Below are positions 57,134 through 64,000 of a stretch of DNA of 64,000 nt, piece by piece (the first letter of the stretch is position 1; every line of letters starts with the position of its first letter). Source of the DNA: Cryptomeria japonica (Eukaryota; Streptophyta; Pinopsida; Cupressales; Cupressaceae); NCBI RefSeq assembly GCF_030272615.1, contig NC_081411.1, positions 158,822,471 to 158,886,470 on the forward strand, in the 5' to 3' direction. Made by a program: the position numbers and the translations under genes. The notes beneath the pieces were generated by a model, which saw only the letters and a program-made list of their open reading frames with translations, did not search any database and was not told the origin of the DNA.

Positions 57134-60100
57134 CTAAACTTCTGGTGGATCATCAAAATCAAGCCTCTTCGGTGCAGTACATGGCTCTATAGATGGCTGC
57201 AAAACCACAATTCAAAAGCCAAGTTAGAATTCTTTTGTAGAAAATAGTTCACAATTAACATCATAACTATGCATTTAACTTTAATTCCTTTGCAATTGAA
57301 ATGTAGATTACCTCATCAGCTGATCCAGGAGCTAATGTCTTTGCTCTCTTCTCCTTGTCACTCTTAGGAGTTTTCTTGAAGACATACTTAAATAGATCCA
57401 CGTTATGGCCATACCGCGAACAAGTCTATTGTAGATTAAATGTACAATTAATACAATGTACTAACATAAATATATCAAAAACACTTAAAAGCTATAATAT
57501 AGAGAACAATGATGTACCTGTGCCTCAGATGCTTCTCCAATGGACTGAGGATGGCTCACCATCGATGTAGAAACGGTCGCTATTACCTATACAAAAAATG
57601 TACAAAGATTAAATACAATTAATATAATGATAAGTGTATATGGTGAAAATGGAAACAACAATATTGAAAGACTAAATGAATTCAACCACAAAACCCTAGC
57701 CTAACAACAACAAAGATCCACCATAACATATGAATATTACCTAAGACAATGCAAATCAAATGAAATCACAAAGATTATACCATCACATGTCCAATAGGAT
57801 TTGGATCTCTATTCTTCCTATCTCCATTGATCTTGCTTGATATATTTGCTCTCAGATTTTATATGTGTATAAGAGCTCAACAAAGAACGGAAATGTGGTT
57901 GCAAGTAGGCTTGATTGCATATGCAAGTTCGAAAGCGTAGTCGGGGCTGAATGCATAGTGAGTGTTTGATAATGAAGGAAGAATCTCCTTATATAGAAGG
58001 CACTATATGAAATGGAGAGATAAGATTGAGAGGTGTAAAAGAGGTCGGCTATGATTAGAGGGTAGGTAAAGAAAATAAGAAAATAATAAGAGGGTAGGTA
58101 GTGTATGAACTAAGAGATGAATGACATGTGTCATGGGTAGAAAAGGTTAATGAATTAATTAATTAAATAAATATTTATTTAATTAATAGAAGAAGTGGGA
58201 TCAATTAAATAAATAAAATATTTATTTAATTTAGGAAAAAAGATAATTTAAATAAATAAAGGTATTTATTTAAATGAGAAATAAGGCTAGAAGAGGATAA
58301 ATGAATTAATTAAATAAATAAAGATTTATTTAATTAATAGAAGAATTAGGCTAAAGTAATTAATTAAATAAGATATTTATTTAATTAGACATGACAATTT
58401 TAGGTGTCTACAATAAGTATTGAAGGTTGAAAACAATTAATTTTACATATCAAACAAAAGTGTACTGGATCTTGATATGCTTCTCCAGTACAAGGAGGAG
58501 GGTTCGCCATTGACGAAATAGGTATGGATATTTCCTATATGAAAAAAAATATAAGATTATAATATATCACAAGTTCACATGTACGCATGCATATAATCAT
58601 GAAATCAAGAAAATAAAGTAGAGATACATACCTCCGCCCTCTCTTGATTCACGGGTGAATCAGGTGCATTCAACATATCCACAAAGCTCAATAGCCGCTG
58701 TACATGTAAAATAGACAAAAAACACTAATCAATCTACAAACCCCAACTAATACTTGATTTCAACATTTTCAAACAATTGTACAACTAAAAATATGTTCAA
58801 TTACCTTCTTCACATGTTTTGGTGTCTTCGAGATATTCTTTTTCTTCGGACGAGCCTTAGACGCGGAGGGGGTGCCCTAAAAACATAAAATTAACATGAG
58901 ATATTAGTACAGATAATAAATTAAACATAATTTTAAAAATCTAAAATGAAACAACTTGCATATTCCATCAAAACAATACATAAAAAGAGTTGTACAAAAT
59001 ATGATACTGTATAGCCTTGTAGGCCAAAATCGATCACCGACAGCATGATGTCATCAATCTGAGACATTTCATCCCCTATCAACACCTACAAACCAAAAAT
59101 TGGACCAAGCATTAAAGATGGTTAGTATATCTTGTATTTTTTTGAATTCAAAGTGTACTATTCTATTTTAACATGTTACAAAATTTACACCTCAGGCGTC
59201 GAAGTTGCAGCTATGGTAACTGGGGGAGGTGTATGGGATACCGCTACTGCATCCTGAAATGCATATTATTTGTCTCAATTTAAATTGATGTATAAATGAA
59301 AATTCATTTATGTAATTACAAAATTAAAGTGACTGATAAATAAAATGTTATGAATTCAAATCAATACAACTTTGTCTATGGCTCATGGGCAAACACCATG
59401 TCCATCAACTCATCTGTCAGTACGACATCCTCAACCGTGTGAGCCTAAAATCTACAACTGCAAAATCGTGCATAGATGATATGAGTATCCATCTGCACTG
59501 GCTACATCATCTATCCCCAAGCATATCCTCGAGCAACTGATACACATATGCTCGATGGGCTCTCTGTCGCCCTCTAACGGCTCATCATCCAATACAATAG
59601 GGTGTACTAATGATGTCCCATGCTGGATGATGGCACCAGTCAATGTTGTGGCCACCTGAAGAGTTTGTAGCTCCATTGACTCTTTCAGCTCTAATGGGAC
59701 AACCTGATGCACCTTGAGTTTGGGTGCTAGGGGGCAACGACTCTCCGCGGCTAATCGCCTACGGGCTCCAAGTCTATCTTGGGCAGAGCCACCACCTCTA
59801 CCATGAAAATCTCTCATGTCAAAATAATTTGGGTGCACATTGAGCACAAACTCACAATATATTTTTCTCAAAAAATATAATGGCACCTCATAATTATTAC
59901 AAGGTGGATCGTCAAAGACCATCCACCACCTCTACCAAAAAAGATTCTTCATCTGCACATTGATACACCAATGTATGAGAATCCTCTTTGCATTAGGAGG
60001 TAATGACTGACCAGTTTTGGGGTCAACAAAAAGGGCACATATTTGTTGTTTAGAAATATTTTTGTTTTTAACTCCATCGTATGATAGCCCATTGGCATAG

Positions 60101-60543
60101 AATTGACAACACCTATCCCTAAAGCTTCCCCATTTGGTAATTTCTATGGAAACAGTTATGACACCACTAGCTAATGTTTCTAGGCTAGTGGTGAGGGATT
60201 GATGATGGTCAAGCTCAGAAGTTTTCAATTTTACAATCAGTCTTTTGATTTTGGATGTATTTTGCCCTAACTAATTAATTAATTCTTCCTGTGTTTCGGT
60301 TGTGCGGTCAAAAGGAGGAATTGGGGGTTGTTCTTGTGTGTTTTCAAGAGGTGCATTTGGTTGTTCTTGTAGGTTTTCAGGAGGTGCATTTGGTTGTTCT
60401 TGTTCTGGATTAGAAGAATTTGGTTTTTGAAACAAAAAATGAAAAAACCTAATCAAAATTAATGAAATTAAATTCAAAATGTAATACAAATTGCATAAAC
60501 CAGAAAGAAAGAGAAAAATAAACAAAAACTAACCTTGATCCAT
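57134..60543 (-). pseudogene. Second gene of the 14-kb transposon, multi-exon
   Basis: Start at 60543: ATG GAT CAA G, then donor GTTAGT. The next exon has proline/glutamine repeats (EQPNAPPENLQEQPNAPLEN) and continues in one frame through RCCQFYANGLSYDGV, DFHGRGGGSAQDR and HMCISCSRICLGIDD to 59452, with TAGs at 60271 and 59932 that fit former CAGs. Downstream are short exon-like blocks bounded by AG/GT: PKKKNISKTPKHVKK, LLSFVDMLNAPDSP, two similar ones (STSMVSHPQSIGEASEA and ISSMANPPPCTGEAYQD), KTPKSDKEKRAKTLAPG, and the end PKRLDFDDPPEV. A basic, low-complexity protein suggests a DNA-binding accessory factor. Function is inferred from context only. Confidence 0.6.
57635..58412 (-). mobile_element. 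Solo gypsy-type LTR in the second gene
   Basis: 778 bp. Read on the minus strand it starts TGTAGACACCTAAAATTGTC, a familiar conifer LTR start. A perfect 5-bp target duplication ATAAG flanks it (57630-57634, 58413-58417). It contains about five A/T palindromes of the kind AATAAATA...TATTTATT at roughly 50-bp steps (58150-58390). It lies in an intron-like gap. Confidence 0.9.
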
Positions 60544-60659
60544 AGCCTAGAGGACAAATTTAACACCCCGTTCATGGTTTAGGTTAGAAAATGGAAAAAA
60601 AACAAACTAAAAAATGCGCTTTTTGGGTAAATGAGGACACAGATTTTTTTAAAAACTTT

Positions 60660-60870
60660 TTTTATCAGGCACTGCGTATGCGGTTTTACTAGGATTATTA
60701 GCACGTACATGCTCATTTTCTTATAAGAAGTGCGTACCCACTAATTTTCCTAGTCGTAGCATGTACACGCTCAATTTCCTAAACTCAACACGTACGCGCT
60801 ACCTTTTCTAGGCTCGGGAAGAACAAACCTAAGCGCGTATGTGAGAATTTGAAATTTTAAAACTACGTAC
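60660..60870. repeat. Right subterminal CGTACG motifs
   Basis: At least seven variants in 210 bp: CTGCGTATGCGG, AGCACGTACATGC, AAGTGCGTACCC, AGCATGTACACGC, ACACGTACGCGC, AAGCGCGTATGTG and CTACGTACGTGC. They mirror the left cluster. Confidence 0.82.
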
Positions 60871-60903
60871 GTGCTGCCTGTTTTTCCAAGTTTTTTTTGG
60901 GTG

Positions 60904-60949
60904 GTGTCCACTTTTCTAACTACCATCTTTGTGCACACACCCACTTGTG
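60904..60949 (-). repeat. Right terminal inverted repeat of the 14-kb transposon
   Basis: GTGTCCAC...ACCATCTTTGTGC...CCCACTTGTG, the inverted counterpart of 46999-47056. Confidence 0.72.
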
Positions 60950-61069
60950 TACTAGTAACTCCAATGGTCATTGAATTGAACTATTGGCATTACAATAAGA
61001 AAGATTGTTGATATTCAGTAAGGATATTGAGAAGGTTGTTGAAGATTATTTTATATAACTGAAGAAGGA

Positions 61070-62506
61070 TGATAACTATCTTTATAACATTATTTTGTCA
61101 TTGATGTCAAGAAATTGATTATCTGATTCAGTATGATGTTGCCATATCTTGAGAAGATTGATTAGAAGAGAATTAAGATGTCGGTAAAAGACACAGAAAA
61201 AATGTGATGAATAAGGGGAGAAATAAGTTATTCAATGGGCAACTATTATCGAGTTAGACAATGATGAGATCATAATATTTAGATTGTTTTGATATCCTAC
61301 ATATGTTGTTAATTGTAAGGTTAATACTATACTATGCAACCAAGCAAAGAACCTAGTCGGTAAACCCTAAGGAACCTAGTTGATAAACCCTAAGGTTATC
61401 GATATTGGTTAATGAAAGCAAAATATCTAACGAGTAAAGTTTAGTATTTACCGAGTTGCAACCGGGTTATGACTGTACGCATGGGATGGATAAAAGCATT
61501 ATTTAATGAAGGACAATGATTAGCTGGAGATGTATAAATGAGTGGTATGTCATGAATGAAGTTTGTTAAAAGATCTATGGCAAAGGAAAATTGAGAGAAA
61601 GATCTATAGCATAGATTGAACCGCAATAACCTTGTGCAAGTTCCAAGAAAGGACTACGAGTCCCAAGGCAAGGTAAAATGTTTTTAGATCGAAAGGATAC
61701 ATAGAACCTGGTCAAGTTTGAAGATCTTATGGCTAAGATTGATCATGGGAAATGTGATCAAGGAGATTAAGCGGTTAGCAATTTTTTATAAATAAGGAAT
61801 TGTTGATAAACAATGTATGCAAGCAAGTGTAAGCATAGGGATGCTACATAGTGATTACTGAGCACAGAAGCTTGAAGACCTGTTTGATTAACAGTGTAGA
61901 GAGCCCAGCAGAGGGACAAGATAAATCTTATGACTAAATTGCTTTGAGAAAATAAGAATATGCTTTAGCATTTTAGATGTGAAGTTACAGATAGATTTTT
62001 ATTACTGTTATTTTGTAAGTGACAGAAAATCTCTCAACCAAGTGGACTTAACAGTCTTATATGTAAACCCTCTAGCAAGGTAACATTCTAAATGAGTGTT
62101 TGAAATCCTTTGACAAGGTCACTTCTAACAAAATGAAGACCCTAACAGATCTGAGGGAAATCCCTTAACCGGGTCACATCTGGCAATGTGTTTGTAATCT
62201 TTAACAGGATTTGCTTTTAACCAAGCATACTCTAGAAGAGTATATTTCTTAGTGGGTCTGAAATCCCACAGTGGTTTTTCTCTATTTGGGTTTCCACATT
62301 AAATCTGGTGTTATGAGTGTTATTATGATTATGTGTTCATAAGTTTGTATGTGTTAGCAGTTTTTGGTTAAGTTGCTGAAGTATATGTTACCGAGGTTGA
62401 ATCTGTTGATTTTATGGAAGTTTAAGTTTGTATGATTCACCCCCCCCCTTCTCTCATCTTGTTAGCTATTGACATTTATACTTTACATCAAGTATCAGAA
62501 CTATCA
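61070..62506 (+). repeat. Copia 5' LTR
   Basis: TGATAACTAT...CTATCA: the 5-bp ends are inverted repeats (TGATA/TATCA). A primer-binding site follows two bases later. It shares TTTTGTCATTGATGTCAA near the start with the solo LTR at 52123. The 3' partner is beyond the window. Confidence 0.8.
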
Positions 62507-62508
62507 AT

Positions 62509-62520
62509 TGGTATCAGAGC
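62509..62520 (+). other. Primer-binding site (initiator Met tRNA)
   Basis: TGGTATCAGAGC, two bases after the LTR. Confidence 0.95.
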
Positions 62521-62630
62521 TTTGGACTTCAGAACAAAATTTTAAAGGTACTTGAGGCAAAGATCCGAAGATGTATAAAAGGGATGCACTAAAGCTGAAC
62601 AAGTCGAGTTTCTCCACATGATAGAAAAGG

Positions 62631-64000
62631 ATGAAGCTGCATTTATCAAGAATTGGAGAATATGCAATATATTATCTGGAGAGTGATTACATTTCACCGA
62701 GCACCAACCCTATGACCTTGGAAGAGATTAAGGCAAAGCAAGAACATATTCAAGCTATGATTAAAATTACATCAGCATTGACCGACTCAGAGTTTAATGA
62801 TCTAGAAGGGTGTAATGATACAAAAGCAATGTGGACTAAGCTCATATCTGTGTATGGAGGTGATGAACATGTTCAAAGAGAAAAAGTAGATAGTCTGAGA
62901 GGACAACTTGAATCCATGAAAATGAATGAAGGTGAGAACATAACCCAATACAGTACAAGACTAAAGGAGATTGTCAATCAAATTAAAGGAGCAGGTGGAA
63001 CTATTGAAGAAAAGGATATAACAAGTAAGTTGTTGAGAACCCTTCTACCAGCTTATGCTATTCGAGTCTCTGCAATCAATGAATTGAGGTATGTACCTAA
63101 CATGCCAATTTCTTTGGATGCTACTATTGGTAAGCTATATGCATTTGAGTCAAGTAATTTTGATAACAGTGGGTCTTCGGTAAATAAAGTAGAATCTGCA
63201 TTTAGTTCTTTTCATATTGGTGAATCTGATGATTACAATGATAGAATGAGTAAGTACTCTGAAGGAGATCACAATGGAGCAAGTGAAAGATTTTGCAAGA
63301 ACATGGAAAAAGTGCACAAACTGTATAAGGAAATCAAGAAGCAAGAAGAATTTGAAGCATTATTAGCCAGAAGGTTACCAAGGGGAAAAGGTAAGTATAA
63401 AGGAAAGCTACTTTTAAAATGTTTCAATTGTGATAAAATAGGACATATGGCTTCTAACTGCCCTGACAAAGAATCTAGTGAAAAGAGAGAATACCGAGAT
63501 AACAGGCAGAAAGATAACCAATACAGAGGACACCGAGACTTTAGAAGGAGAGATAGAAAGACATGTCTAGTAGCTGATGAGGAATCCAATGATGATGAAT
63601 TTGATGAAACTGATAATGAGGAAGTTGTTTATGTGGCTATTAAGGATGGATCTGATGAGGAAAGGTATGAAGAAAAAGTCCTAATATCCCACATAAATAA
63701 TAATGATTCTTGGATCATAGATAGTGGATGCTCACATCATATGACAGGTGATAAACACAAATTTGTTAAATTAGAAGACTATGATGGAGGCTATGTAAGA
63801 TTTGGTAATGATTCACCATGTTCGGTAAAAGGTAAAAGATCTATAACACTTCTTGACAATGCTAAATGTGATGATGTATACTGGGTTGAAGGTTTGAAAT
63901 ATAATTTGTTGACTGTAGCACAACTAAACAATATAGGATACCGAATAGAATTTCAAAAAGGAATTGTCAAAGTTCATAACAAGCATGGAAAGTTAACTAC
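62631..64000 (+). CDS. Copia Gag-protease polyprotein, continues past the window
   Basis: The frame is open from a stop at 62622-62624 to the window end, first ATG 62631 (457 codons seen). Gag_2-type region: TNPMTLEEIKAKQEHIQAM, MWTKLISVYGG, ENITQYSTRLKEIVNQI. Zinc knuckle CFNCDKIGHMASNC from 63420. Protease WIIDSGCSHHMTG with the catalytic DSG at 63720-63728. GAG-pre-integrase region YWVEGLKYNLLTVAQL near the end. The N-terminal 60-80 residues normal for the family are missing and an in-frame stop precedes the ATG, so even this younger copy has lost its Gag start. RT and integrase would follow downstream. Confidence 0.9.
   Translation, partial: MKLHLSRIGEYAIYYLESDYISPSTNPMTLEEIKAKQEHIQAMIKITSALTDSEFNDLEGCNDTKAMWTKLISVYGGDEHVQREKVDSLRGQLESMKMNEGENITQYSTRLKEIVNQIKGAGGTIEEKDITSKLLRTLLPAYAIRVSAINELRYVPNMPISLDATIGKLYAFESSNFDNSGSSVNKVESAFSSFHIGESDDYNDRMSKYSEGDHNGASERFCKNMEKVHKLYKEIKKQEEFEALLARRLPRGKGKYKGKLLLKCFNCDKIGHMASNCPDKESSEKREYRDNRQKDNQYRGHRDFRRRDRKTCLVADEESNDDEFDETDNEEVVYVAIKDGSDEERYEEKVLISHINNNDSWIIDSGCSHHMTGDKHKFVKLEDYDGGYVRFGNDSPCSVKGKRSITLLDNAKCDDVYWVEGLKYNLLTVAQLNNIGYRIEFQKGIVKVHNKHGKLT

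Larger units (their letters stand above)
46999..60949. mobile_element. 14-kb two-gene DNA transposon with CAC ends
   Basis: Left end CACTAACTTGGGTAAATGCAC; the right end read inward is CACAAGTGGGTGTGTGCAC. Both continue with AAAGATGGT and, 20-30 bp later, GTGGACAC. Both ends then carry clusters of a CGTACG-cored motif. Inside are a plus-strand DDE-type transposase gene and a convergent minus-strand gene. The exact termini are uncertain by a few bases and no convincing target duplication is seen (AAC versus TAC for 3 bp). CAC ends and subterminal motifs resemble the CACTA-Mirage-Chapaev group, but the transposase is not the usual TNPD. Confidence 0.7.

Overview
This is nuclear DNA of a large, repeat-filled plant genome. 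It is almost certainly a conifer, and I would guess Cupressaceae (Cryptomeria-like): there are Copia, Ty3/gypsy, LINE and CACTA relics nested in one another, very few host exons, and element-encoded proteins of a type I associate with that family. The species is an inference. Nearly every element ORF is broken by in-frame stops that look like C-to-T decay, mostly TAG where the family has CAG.

Layout. 1-7 kb: a broken minus-strand element-associated gene of about 1,070 codons (1076-4299). Upstream of it lies a ten-copy array of a hairpin core with a period near 168 bp (5155-6578). 7-16 kb: an unrecognised 270-codon ORF, a gypsy-type LTR, and a decayed minus-strand Copia (8979-15469) that contains a 5'-truncated plant LINE with RNase H and a third ORF. 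16-22 kb: another LTR, then the only good host gene piece, exon 1 of a folate-biopterin (BT1-family) transporter on the minus strand (19682-20005).

22310-35693 is a complete non-autonomous CACTA transposon with CACTA ends, an ATA target duplication on both sides and subterminal motif clusters. It carries pieces of three unrelated host genes: a cysteine-rich receptor-like kinase, a PPR protein and a DRM-type de novo DNA methyltransferase. The DRM piece is present as a 1.1-kb inverted repeat with only a 25-nt spacer, so read-through transcription would give a long double-stranded RNA matching the host's own RdDM methyltransferase. An internally deleted Copia (22474-26909) sits in the CACTA left end. 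This is the most exciting signal here. It is reminiscent of rice miR820, which is encoded in CACTA elements and targets DRM2.

35.8-37.5 kb is a decayed gypsy integrase. It is interrupted by a perfect 334-bp miniature LTR retrotransposon (36599-36932) whose 135-bp LTRs each hold a 71-nt tRNA-like sequence. 38.4-47 kb is a minus-strand Copia-like element with a long extra ORF and hairpin repeats.

46999-60949 looks like a 14-kb two-gene DNA transposon. It has similar inverted ends, clusters of a CGTACG-cored subterminal motif, a plus-strand DDE-type transposase (50381-54415) and a convergent multi-exon minus-strand gene (57134-60543). Three satellite blocks separate the genes, and two solo LTRs have landed inside. 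61070 to the window end is the 5' part of a younger Copia whose Gag-protease frame is open to the end.
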